From positions 1,550,001 to 1,614,000 of the forward strand of contig OZ243931.1 of the NCBI GenBank assembly GCA_965214055.1: a stretch of 64,000 nt of DNA, in the 5' to 3' direction. Positions 44,330 to 52,407 of this stretch are shown piece after piece. Each line of letters opens with the position of its first letter. Within the stretch, counting starts at the first letter, position 1. Under the pieces are notes generated by a model. That model was not told the origin of the DNA, did not search any database, and saw nothing but the letters and a program-made list of their open reading frames with translations. The stretch comes from WTGA01 sp965214055 (GTDB lineage: Bacteria; Pseudomonadota; Gammaproteobacteria; Arenicellales; Poriferihabitantaceae). A program made the translations under genes and the position numbers.

Positions 44330-44686
44330 ATGGAATCAGAAACTCCTGAAGAGCGATCCTGTCCTCTCGAAGAGACCATCAAGACATTCGCTGGAAAATG
44401 GAAACCATCTATTCTTCATTATTTGGCTGATGAGTCTTGTCGATTCAACGCATTAAAAAGGCGTATACCTGGCATCTCTCAACGAATGTTGACCCTGCAA
44501 CTTCGTGAACTAGAAAAAGATGGACTGGTGATTCGCGAGCACTATCCTGAAATTCCACCAAGAGTTGAGTATTCCGTTAGTCCTTTAGGAAGAACTCTAG
44601 AGCCCATCTATCTTGCTATAAAGGAATGGGAGGAGACTCATTCTGACGCTATAGAAAAGGCTCGTCAAAAATATTTGGCTTCCTAA
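44330..44686 (+). CDS. HxlR-family transcriptional regulator
   Basis: A 118-residue winged-helix regulator. The segment CPLEETIKTFAGKWKPSILHYL starts the family domain; RFNALKRRIPGISQRMLTLQLRELEKDGLV is the recognition region, and RVEYSVSPLGRTLEPI the wing. The cysteine in SCPLE at about residue 11 is at the position of the thiol-stress sensing cysteine in YodB/HypR-type members. The start at 44330 puts this cysteine near the N-terminus. It is divergent from the ABM gene. Confidence 0.88.
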   Translation: MESETPEERSCPLEETIKTFAGKWKPSILHYLADESCRFNALKRRIPGISQRMLTLQLRELEKDGLVIREHYPEIPPRVEYSVSPLGRTLEPIYLAIKEWEETHSDAIEKARQKYLAS

Positions 44687-45103
44687 TATTCATCTACAAA
44701 AACGCAAATACCGACCCAAGTTGTTGAAAGCGCCTATGTCCGCTTCTAGCCGACAAGTGACGTATTCGAAGTCTATAAAATAGCGCTAATTCGCTTTATT
44801 TAGTGAAAAAGGACTCGAATCAGAAAAATTTTTAGTGCGGGTTCAAATCCCAAACTTTAGGCAATAATCTGTCGGTATTTATGACGGTATAAAGGCAAAA
44901 TTGAACTGAATATAACGATTAAAAACAAATAGTTATAACTTGATTCAATACCGGCCCTGATACCATGTCGACCAACAGGGGAAGGTGATACAGGGGGACA
45001 CACATGGCTGGCCGGATGGTTGCTCGGAGAACCCCTTTGCGGACATCACGGCAGCCAGAACGATTGCGTGGAAAATCAACCGTAAAAATATAGGGTACAA
45101 CGT
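44687..45103. other. Gene-free AT-rich stretch with a tRNA T-arm-like sequence
   Basis: About 415 bp with no gene. GCGGGTTCAAATCCC near 44837-44851 resembles a tRNA T-arm, but no complete cloverleaf could be folded around it. It may be a leftover of tRNA-directed integration, since tRNA-Leu lies 1.9 kb upstream with a similar T-arm. Confidence 0.3.
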
Positions 45104-46129
45104 ATGAGATACCAATCCTCCATGGGGACATTCGCGTCAATGGCATGGGTGCTGTGTTTGTTGATGGTAGGCGTTCCGGCTCATTCGTCAGCCCCCTGCA
45201 TGAACGAAGCCAGGGTGCTGGATTTCGGTTTCTACGCGGATTTCGGGCCGGTGAGCTACAGCGCCGACAGGGATGAGAACTCTCCTGGCTTCCACCAGCA
45301 TCGCGGATACGAAGCCGACCTGCTGGATGCCCTGGAAGCCATGGAACACCCGAAACTGTCGTTTTCCCGGCAGGGCATCGCGGTTTGGGATGGTATCTGG
45401 CTGCTTCCGGCCGGGCCTCGGTACGATATCGTCGGTGGAGGCATCACGATTCTGGATTCACGGACCCGGGACGCCTCCGGCAAGACGGCCATCGTCTTTA
45501 CCTCGGGCCACATCAAGTTTCGCCAATCTCTTCTGATCCACACGGAGGATGCGCAACGGATCGTCCAGCACCGGGACCTGACCGGTGCGGACCGGGTGGG
45601 GGTGTTCCCGGGGACGACGGGGGAGGCACGCTTTTTGGTGCTGACCGGCCTTGCGGATGGGGACGGTGTGCTGGCCGCTGGTACACAGGTGGACACGCCC
45701 GCCGGCACGGTCGTTGCGGACGGCAGCATGCGCTATGTCATCAACGCCGCCGGGGCGTCCCCGGAATTGACTGACCGTCAGACATTGCGGCCGGCATCGG
45801 ATACCCTGCCGACGGTGGTGTATTTCGCGGAGGACGAGGCGTTGATCGAGGCGCTTGTACACGGCAGTATTGATGCGATCGCCCAGGGCGAAGTTGGCAA
45901 CCGGGTCGAGGGGATGTTGCATGGGGATTTGCTTTCCGTAACCGCTCTGGATGACCTTTCCGAGACGGGCGGCTTTGCCCTGTCTGTGGAGGACGCGGAG
46001 CTGGCAGCATGCCTCGACCGGAACATTGAGTGGCTGACGGACGGTGGACGGATCGGTTATCAGGAATGGTTCAATGACCCCACGGTATTCCTGCAGCGTG
46101 CCCGGCAACCCATCCCGGAAGATGAATAG
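45104..46129 (+). CDS. Transporter substrate-binding-like periplasmic protein
   Basis: A 341-residue protein with an N-terminal signal peptide (MAWVLCLLMVGVPAHSSA) and a bacterial extracellular solute-binding fold (family 3-like): GYEADLLDALE, GIAVWDGIW, GGITILDSRTRDASGK, then VGVFPGTTGEA. Such proteins bind amino acids or act as periplasmic sensors. No permease or ATPase genes are adjacent, so it is an orphan. The C-terminus is complete. Confidence 0.72.
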   Translation: MRYQSSMGTFASMAWVLCLLMVGVPAHSSAPCMNEARVLDFGFYADFGPVSYSADRDENSPGFHQHRGYEADLLDALEAMEHPKLSFSRQGIAVWDGIWLLPAGPRYDIVGGGITILDSRTRDASGKTAIVFTSGHIKFRQSLLIHTEDAQRIVQHRDLTGADRVGVFPGTTGEARFLVLTGLADGDGVLAAGTQVDTPAGTVVADGSMRYVINAAGASPELTDRQTLRPASDTLPTVVYFAEDEALIEALVHGSIDAIAQGEVGNRVEGMLHGDLLSVTALDDLSETGGFALSVEDAELAACLDRNIEWLTDGGRIGYQEWFNDPTVFLQRARQPIPEDE

Positions 46130-46385
46130 CGGTTTGTATATTTCACAGGGGCAAAAAATAAACGAACTTTCAGATTAAAATCTGGAGAGTTTACGGGGGG
46201 TGGTTCTACCAGGTCATCACGAATCCCGTTGCCGCTGTCATCCTTCTCGACACAGGTCCAGTAACGCTTGCGTTTGTCCTTTTTTCGAGTGGCGTCGCAC
46301 CACCTCTTGTACCATCTCACGCAGTCTCCCCAATGCCATCATTGCGCTGCACAGTTCGATTGCTCTGTGACCTCTGTGCATTCGC
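46130..46385. other. Stretch between binding protein and AAA ATPase
   Basis: About 255 bp. A short inverted repeat (CAGATT-AA-AATCTG) near 46173 is too weak to call a terminator. Minus-strand frames carry short basic peptides resembling mobile-element debris, but none could be named. Confidence 0.3.
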
Positions 46386-47612
46386 TCAATTCCACAGACA
46401 CGACAATGGCACTGCTGCCAGCCTGTCGCCGAACGGCACCACGTCCGTGCTGTCATAAAGGACGACACCGAAAGCGAAGCGGTCTTTGCAGGCCTCGGCC
46501 AGTACTCGCAGGCCTGAGAAGTCACCTGGTTTGGCCGTGGCACTCGCCTTGACCGCAATGCCGACGATCATTCCATCATCGCGTTCCAGTATGATATCGA
46601 CCTCATGCATGTTCCGGTCGCGGAAATGATACGGCGTCAGGTGCAGATCCGAGGCCGTGATCAGCTTGAGTACTTCCGAGAACACGAAGCTTTCCAAAAG
46701 TGCGTCGAATGTCCCGCGGTCCGCCTTCACCCTGGCGAAGGTCAGGCCCCGCGTGCTCGCCAGCAGGCCGGAATCGAGGAAGTGCAGCTTCGCTGTCTTG
46801 GCGATGCGCTTCAGTGTATTGGTGAACCAGGGCGCCAGTGTTGCGATCAGAAAGACCTGTTCGAGCAGCCCAACATAGCGCTGCCCCGTCTTGTGACTGA
46901 CATTGATTCCGGCCCCGAACTGCGAATAGTTGACCAACTGGCCGGAATGCTCGGCCAGTAGCCGCACGAATTTCGGAAGCTCGGTCAGTTTCTCGACATC
47001 GGCGATGTCCCTGAGGTCGCGCGTGAGGACCGACGTGAGGTAGGACCGTGCCCAGGCCTGCCTGCGCCGCTCGCTTTCGCGGGCGATCGCTTCGGGAAAG
47101 CCACCAAGCAGGACGGTGTCGACGAGATCGTCGCCGACGATCACTTTGCGCTGATTTTGCAGCTTCCTCTCAAACAAGCGCTCTAGGAAGGTCGGTGTCC
47201 GGCCCTCAATCTCGGCCCTTGCCAGTGGCAGCATCTGGAGCGTTTCCATCCGGCCGGCCAGACTGTCGGCGACCCGCGGCAGGGTCAGCACATTCGCCGA
47301 GCCCGTGAGGAGAAAGCGGCCCGGGCGATAGTCCTCGTCGACCGTCTTCTTGATCGCCAGGAGCAAGTCGGGCGCGCGTTGGATTTCGTCGATGATGGCG
47401 CGGTCCAGACCCCTGATGAAACCGACCGGATCTGACTGGGCAGCCTCGAGCACGGTCTGGTCGTCCAGCGTGATATAGGTATGGCCGGCTTCACCCATTT
47501 TCTTGACGAGCGTGGTCTTGCCAGCCCGGCGCGGTCCCACAATAAGGACCACAGGCGTATCTGAAAGCGCTTCCTCCGCCCGGCGCTCTATAAACCGTTT
47601 GAACATTTCCAT
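46386..47612 (-). CDS. AAA+ ATPase with DUF4143 domain
   Basis: A 408-residue protein. Walker A is VGPRRAGKTTL, followed by YITLDDQTVLE, Walker B region RAIIDEIQRAPDLL and the sensor GRFLLTGSANV; the C-terminal DUF4143 domain contains YVGLLEQVFLI and a PD-(D/E)XK-like terminal region (EVDIILERDDGMIVGIAVKA). These ATPases are common accessory genes, often single, with unknown function and sometimes linked to toxin-antitoxin or defence loci. Start 47612 has GGAG 6 nt upstream. Four spaced repeats lie just upstream. Confidence 0.85.
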   Translation of the reverse strand: MEMFKRFIERRAEEALSDTPVVLIVGPRRAGKTTLVKKMGEAGHTYITLDDQTVLEAAQSDPVGFIRGLDRAIIDEIQRAPDLLLAIKKTVDEDYRPGRFLLTGSANVLTLPRVADSLAGRMETLQMLPLARAEIEGRTPTFLERLFERKLQNQRKVIVGDDLVDTVLLGGFPEAIARESERRRQAWARSYLTSVLTRDLRDIADVEKLTELPKFVRLLAEHSGQLVNYSQFGAGINVSHKTGQRYVGLLEQVFLIATLAPWFTNTLKRIAKTAKLHFLDSGLLASTRGLTFARVKADRGTFDALLESFVFSEVLKLITASDLHLTPYHFRDRNMHEVDIILERDDGMIVGIAVKASATAKPGDFSGLRVLAEACKDRFAFGVVLYDSTDVVPFGDRLAAVPLSCLWN

Positions 47613-47633
47613 TTCCATCTCCGAGTCCCCGAC

Positions 47634-47708
47634 AATTGGAATTATCCATACCGGCTGATTGGAAGTCAATGGGCCGCTAATTGGAACTCTCCAGGCCGCG
47701 ATTTGGAA
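47634..47708. repeat. Four ATTGGAA-type direct repeats spaced 22-23 bp
   Basis: ATTGGAA-like motifs start at 47634 (AATTGGAA), 47657 (GATTGGAA), 47679 (AATTGGAA) and 47701 (ATTTGGAA). Spacing of 22-23 bp is two DNA turns, so all face one side of the helix. They lie 22-96 bp upstream of the AAA ATPase start and probably bind a regulator or the ATPase itself. Confidence 0.6.
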
Positions 47709-47999
47709 GGAGTTGGGAGGGGAAAGTCACATAATCGCCAAGATATTTGTTCTTTTCGAAATAGTGGGTATTCCACGGCTGTAAAGATCACCCTCTGTAT
47801 TGCTGATCCATTCCGCGATAGCATTCGGTACCTGCGAGGCCGACGGTTTCCGTCGAACGGCGACATTAAGCTGAAAATTTTCACGGTTCACACGGAACCC
47901 CCAGGAATTGATTTTTGCCGCTTTGCCCCGCAGAATCAGGGGGTTTTCTGCCGGACACCAAAAAATTCACTGGGACCGTATTCAACCCGTAAAAATATT
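47709..47999. other. Promoter region of the leuB-like operon
   Basis: About 290 bp between the repeat array and the leuB-like start. Composition is mixed and AT-rich from 47720 to 47890. No gene; the likely promoter of the four-gene operon lies here. Confidence 0.3.
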
Positions 48000-49100
48000 A
48001 TGGCATTGAAAGTGCTTGCATTGGGGGGGGATGGAATCGGCCCTGAGGTGGTCGACGCTTCCCTGAAAGTCCTGGACGTTGCGGCCGCTTCGATTGGACT
48101 TGCCGTGGACCTCAGCGAAGACCTGCTTCACGGGGCCGCATGGGAACGGTACGGGACCTTTATCCGCCCGCGGACCCTGGAAGTGGCCCGGCAGTCCGAT
48201 GCCCTCCTGGTCGGTGCAGTCGGCGGCCCGAAATGGGATCACATCGTGATCGAGGGGGGTCCGGAGGAACAGGACGGTTTGATGAAACTCCGCCACGAGC
48301 TGGATGTGTTTGCCTGTATTCGCCATGCCCGGTCCTGGGAGGCCCTGCTGGACAAAACCCCCTTTTTGCCGGAGCGTGTCCGGGGTGCGGATATTGTGGT
48401 CATGCGGGAACTGTGTGGTGGCGCGATGTTTACCCGGACCCGGGGCGTGGAAACCTGCACAAATGGTCACCGCCGTGGCTATGACCTGAATGAATACCAC
48501 AGCGAGGAAATCGAACGGTTTGCCCGGGTTGGTTTTGGGGTCGCCCGGCGACGCAGGGGGCGGGTGGTTTCCGTGGACAAGTCCAATGTGTTCATGGCCG
48601 GGAAGCTCTGGCGGGAGGTGGTCGCAGAGGTCGCAAAATCGGAGTTTCCGGATGTGGAGTTGACCCATTTGTTCACGGATTTCGCTTCCTACCGGATGTG
48701 TTGCGAGCCCACTTCCTTTGACGTGATCCTGGCGGACAACCTGTTTGGGGACCTTTTGTCTGACCAGGCAGGGGCCATCGCCGGCTCTCTGGGGATGCTG
48801 GCTTCTGCGTCCTTGCCGGACCTGCCCGACGGAGGATGTGTGCAGGGGACGGCAATCTATGAACCGGTCCATGGCAGTGCGCCAGACATCACAGGGCAGG
48901 GAATTGCCAACCCGGTGGGCATGATCCTTTCCATGGCCATGATGCTTGAATACAGTGCCGGGGCCGTGTCTTGCGCAAGGAAAATCGAAGCGGCGGTGGA
49001 TGCGGCCTTGAATGCAGGGTTTGCGACCCGGGACATCGGCGGAAGGCAGGGAACCGCGGAGATGACCGATGCCATCATCCAGCAGTTCCGGTCCCTGTAG
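48000..49100 (+). CDS. Isopropylmalate/isocitrate-type dehydrogenase (LeuB-like)
   Basis: A 366-residue NAD-dependent beta-decarboxylating dehydrogenase. GGDGIGPEVVDASL opens the fold, VVMRELCGGAMF and the catalytic Tyr/Lys regions (RVVSVDKSNVFMAGKLWREV) follow, and the metal aspartates are in VILADNLFGDLLSDQAGAIAGSLGM; GTAIYEPVHGSAPDITGQGIANPVGMILS is the family signature. leuA, leuC and leuD are absent, so it may act on another 2-hydroxyacid (tartrate- or isopropylmalate-type) in this catabolic operon. The GMC gene starts 14 bp after its stop. Confidence 0.85.
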   Translation: MALKVLALGGDGIGPEVVDASLKVLDVAAASIGLAVDLSEDLLHGAAWERYGTFIRPRTLEVARQSDALLVGAVGGPKWDHIVIEGGPEEQDGLMKLRHELDVFACIRHARSWEALLDKTPFLPERVRGADIVVMRELCGGAMFTRTRGVETCTNGHRRGYDLNEYHSEEIERFARVGFGVARRRRGRVVSVDKSNVFMAGKLWREVVAEVAKSEFPDVELTHLFTDFASYRMCCEPTSFDVILADNLFGDLLSDQAGAIAGSLGMLASASLPDLPDGGCVQGTAIYEPVHGSAPDITGQGIANPVGMILSMAMMLEYSAGAVSCARKIEAAVDAALNAGFATRDIGGRQGTAEMTDAIIQQFRSL

Positions 49101-49114
49101 TCGGGAGTGGTACG

Positions 49115-50809
49115 ATGACCGCCAGAATACCGGAATATGATTATGTGGTAGCCGGGGGAGGGTCTGCAGGCTGTACCCTGGCGGCCCGGCTGAGTGAAGA
49201 TCCCTCTCTCAGGGTCCTGCTGGTTGAGGCGGGGGGAAACGGCCGCAGCCTGTTTACCCGTATGCCGGCGGGGAACGGCATTCTGATAGGAAACAAAAAG
49301 TACGACTGGGGCCTGAAAAGTGTTGCCCAGGAAAAAATGCAGGGGAGAACCATCTATTATCCCCGTGGCCTGGGTCTGGGGGGCAGTTCCCTGCTCAACG
49401 GCATGATTTACATTCGCGGCAACCCGGCGGACTACAACCGCTGGGCCGACAACGGTCTGAAGGGATGGTCCTATGCCGAGGTGCTGCCGTATTTCAAGCG
49501 ATCTGCCGGTGCCCCCCACCGACCGGGGGATGCCTACCACAGTGTGGATGGAGCGATGAAGCTGAGTCCGTCCGGAAACCTGACCCGACTGAGCAAGGTG
49601 TTTATGAAAGCCTGCCAGGAGGCGGGGTCGCCGCTGTCCACGGATTTCAATGGTGTTTCCCAGCTGGGAGTGGGTCATATCGACACCAAGGTGTTTGGGG
49701 GAATACGCCAGTCTGCAGCCGAAGCCTATCTCTCCCGGGTGCCGGACAACCTCACCATCGTGACACATACCCGGGTTCTCGCCGTTGAGTTTGAAGGGTC
49801 CCGGGCAGTGGGCCTGAAACTGTCTACCGGCCCGGTCCGTGCGGCCAGGGAGGTCCATCTGTGTCTGGGTGCATTTCATTCCCCCCAGATGCTGATGCTT
49901 TCGGGGATTGGTCCGGCGGATCATCTGGTATCCCATGGTATTCCGGTACGAATGGACCTGGCAGGAGTCGGCACCAGGATGTATGACCACCCCAATGTTC
50001 CCCTGCAGTACGACATTCTGGACAAAAGTCTCAGCATGGCACGTCATCAGCGCTTTGACCGGGCGGCCCGGCTGGTCTGGCAATACCTTGTCAGGCGTTC
50101 TGGACCAGGGAGCGGACCATTCTGGTCGGTGGTACTGTTTCATGCCCTGCGAAATGCCGACCGCCCGGAGCTGGAAGTGTTTTTCACGCCCATGGTGGTC
50201 AGGGAAGAAGGTGCCGGGGGTGGCTGGAATCTGCAGACCCTGATGCGTCCGGGTCGATCAATCATTGCCCGGGGAAAGATGGCCAGACCCGGATTTCAAT
50301 TTGATGTAAACTTGTTGCGGCCCAGGAGCCACGGCACGGTCCGGTTGAGTTCAAACGACCCCATGAAGATGCCGGCGGTGGACCCGGGCTACTTTACCCA
50401 TGAAGAGGATATTCGTGACTTGGTTGCAGGCGTACGGTATATGAGAGAGGTGGTGGCCCAGCCCGCCTTTAAGGGTATTGTCGGGGAGGAATTGTCCCCC
50501 GGACATTCCGCCGGAACACAGGCCGGGATCGAAAACGCAGTCCGGACACTGGCAACCACCGGGCACCATCCGGTTTCCACCTGTCCCATGGGCGGGGACA
50601 ATGACTCCCTTGCCGTGCTCGACGATGCGCTGCGGGTTCGTGGCGTGGAGGGGTTGCGCGTGATTGACGGGTCGAGTCTGCCCGGCCAGGTCAGCGGGAA
50701 TGTGAATGCCCCGATCATCATGATCGCAGAGAAGGCGGCGGATATGGTGCTTGGCCGGCCACCGTTGCCCCCTGAAGACCCGGGGAAACCGAAAGAATTG
50801 AAACGATGA
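49115..50809 (+). CDS. GMC-family oxidoreductase (choline dehydrogenase-like)
   Basis: A 564-residue FAD enzyme. FAD binding is shown by YVVAGGGSAGCTLAARLSEDP, GMC signature 1 by GLGLGGSSLLNGMIYIRG and signature 2 by GAFHSPQMLMLSGIGPA. The catalytic histidine is in TTGHHPVSTCPMG, followed by GLRVIDGSSLP. It oxidises primary alcohols to aldehydes, commonly choline-like or other polar alcohols. It overlaps the TPP-enzyme gene by 4 nt (ATGA), so it is part of the operon whose ALDH could oxidise the aldehyde further. Confidence 0.9.
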   Translation: MTARIPEYDYVVAGGGSAGCTLAARLSEDPSLRVLLVEAGGNGRSLFTRMPAGNGILIGNKKYDWGLKSVAQEKMQGRTIYYPRGLGLGGSSLLNGMIYIRGNPADYNRWADNGLKGWSYAEVLPYFKRSAGAPHRPGDAYHSVDGAMKLSPSGNLTRLSKVFMKACQEAGSPLSTDFNGVSQLGVGHIDTKVFGGIRQSAAEAYLSRVPDNLTIVTHTRVLAVEFEGSRAVGLKLSTGPVRAAREVHLCLGAFHSPQMLMLSGIGPADHLVSHGIPVRMDLAGVGTRMYDHPNVPLQYDILDKSLSMARHQRFDRAARLVWQYLVRRSGPGSGPFWSVVLFHALRNADRPELEVFFTPMVVREEGAGGGWNLQTLMRPGRSIIARGKMARPGFQFDVNLLRPRSHGTVRLSSNDPMKMPAVDPGYFTHEEDIRDLVAGVRYMREVVAQPAFKGIVGEELSPGHSAGTQAGIENAVRTLATTGHHPVSTCPMGGDNDSLAVLDDALRVRGVEGLRVIDGSSLPGQVSGNVNAPIIMIAEKAADMVLGRPPLPPEDPGKPKELKR

Positions 50810-52404
50810 CGGGTCCGATAACCTGTGGCGAAGCCACCATGCGGCTTCTGGAAAAATATGGTGTCACGACGGTATTTGGCATCCCCGGCGTGCATACCCT
50901 GGATTTTTGCCGGGGCCTGGATCATGGTCGGGAGATTGTCCATGTCCAGACACGGAACGAGCAGGGTGCCGGGTTCATGGCGGAAGGCTGGGCCCGGGCC
51001 ACGGGTCAACCCGGTGTGGCGCTGGTGATTTCCGGGCCCGGGGTCACCAATGCCAGTACGGCCCTGGGCCAGGCCTGGGCGGACAGCCTGCCCATGCTGC
51101 TGATTTCGGCCGAGGCGGCCAGCTATACCATTGGGAAGGGATGGGGGGTCCTGCATGAAATTACGGAACAGAAAAAGGTCACCGACCCCCTGACCGCATT
51201 CTCCGCTACGGCACGGTCTGCAGCGGATGTGCCGGGGTTGCTTGCCCAGGCGTTTTCCCTGTTTGCCAGCCAGCGACCCCGGCCGGTTCACATCTCCATC
51301 CCCATCGATGTTCAGGCACAGATGGTGAATGAGGCATGGCAGCCGGTGAAACTGCCCGCAGCGGCCGTGCCGGGAAACCGGCAGATCGAAGAGGCCAGAA
51401 GGTTGTTGATCCGTGCAAAACGGCCTCTGCTCATGCTGGGCGGGGGTGCCTGGCAGGCAGGTCCTGCACTGGTTTCCATCGCCGAATCCCTGGGTGCCAT
51501 GGTGATTGCCTCCACAGCGGGGAAGGGAATTGTACCGGACGATCACCCCCTGTCCCTGTCGGCTTCCACCGTTCGTCCAGAGGTGCTGGGTTTCCTCAAG
51601 GAGGCCGATGTGATCCTGGCGGTGGGCAGCGAGTTGTCGGAAACCGACAGTTTTGTAGAACGTATGGACCTGCAGGGAAAATTGATCCGGGTGGATATTG
51701 ACGTATCCAAGATGAACGACTTCTATCCCGCTGATCTGGCCATCGTCGCCGATGCAAAAGTGACCATGGAGAGGCTGGCCACCGCGTTGAGTGACCATGT
51801 TCCGGTTGACCGGCCGGGTGCGGAAGACCGGGTAGCGGCCATTCGTACCCAAATCAGTGCCAATCTTTCCGCGTCTGAAATCCAGCACACGGCCCTGCTT
51901 GGGCGGCTTGCAGACATTGCGCCACCGGATACCATCTGGTGCGGAGATGTCTGCCAGCTGGTGTATACCGGTGCCTTTGCCATGCCGATGAAAAGTCCGC
52001 GGAAATGGTTCTATCCTGCAGGGTACTGCGCACTGGGGAATGCCCTTCCGAATGCTATCGGCGCCAAGCTGGCACAGCCCGACAGCCCCGTGGTGGTGCT
52101 GGCTGGTGACGGCGGTTTCATGTTTACCATGCCGGAGCTGATGACTGCTGCAGAACGGGAGCTGGGCCTGCCCATCGTGATCTGGGAGAATGGCGGCCTG
52201 AAACAGATTCAGGACGACATGGACAGCCGAAACATTCCCCGGGTAGGGGTTGAAGGAGTGAATCCGGATTTTGTGGCGCTGGCCCAGGCGTGTCACTGCC
52301 ATGGCGTGAGACCCCGGAACCCGGAAGAATTCGAAACCGCATTTTTGGATGCATTGAACCGCGACCGGCCTACTGTCATCGTGGTTGAGGAACAGCGAGA
52401 CTGA
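50806..52404 (+). CDS. Thiamine-diphosphate enzyme, 5-guanidino-2-oxopentanoate decarboxylase-like
   Basis: A 532-residue enzyme of the acetolactate synthase/benzoylformate decarboxylase superfamily. The N-terminal CGEATMRLLEKYGVTTVFGIPGVHTLDF and RNEQGAGFMAEGWARATGQPGVALVISGPG (catalytic Glu) and the ThDP-binding AGDGGFMFTMPELMTAA ... IVIWEN are clear. The overall pattern is closest to what I know of AruI, the decarboxylase of the 2-ketoarginine pathway; anabolic acetolactate synthase is the alternative. No small subunit is present. It is followed by an ALDH 3 bp downstream, which would suit oxidation of the aldehyde produced. Confidence 0.8.
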   Translation: MTGPITCGEATMRLLEKYGVTTVFGIPGVHTLDFCRGLDHGREIVHVQTRNEQGAGFMAEGWARATGQPGVALVISGPGVTNASTALGQAWADSLPMLLISAEAASYTIGKGWGVLHEITEQKKVTDPLTAFSATARSAADVPGLLAQAFSLFASQRPRPVHISIPIDVQAQMVNEAWQPVKLPAAAVPGNRQIEEARRLLIRAKRPLLMLGGGAWQAGPALVSIAESLGAMVIASTAGKGIVPDDHPLSLSASTVRPEVLGFLKEADVILAVGSELSETDSFVERMDLQGKLIRVDIDVSKMNDFYPADLAIVADAKVTMERLATALSDHVPVDRPGAEDRVAAIRTQISANLSASEIQHTALLGRLADIAPPDTIWCGDVCQLVYTGAFAMPMKSPRKWFYPAGYCALGNALPNAIGAKLAQPDSPVVVLAGDGGFMFTMPELMTAAERELGLPIVIWENGGLKQIQDDMDSRNIPRVGVEGVNPDFVALAQACHCHGVRPRNPEEFETAFLDALNRDRPTVIVVEEQRD

Positions 52405-52407
52405 ACG

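Noticed and set aside
44837..44851. Possible extra tRNA gene
   Set aside because: Only a T-arm-like sequence; no acceptor, D-arm or anticodon arm could be placed around it.
46173..46186. Terminator after the binding-protein gene
   Set aside because: The inverted repeat CAGATT/AATCTG is short, AT-rich and not followed by a T-run.
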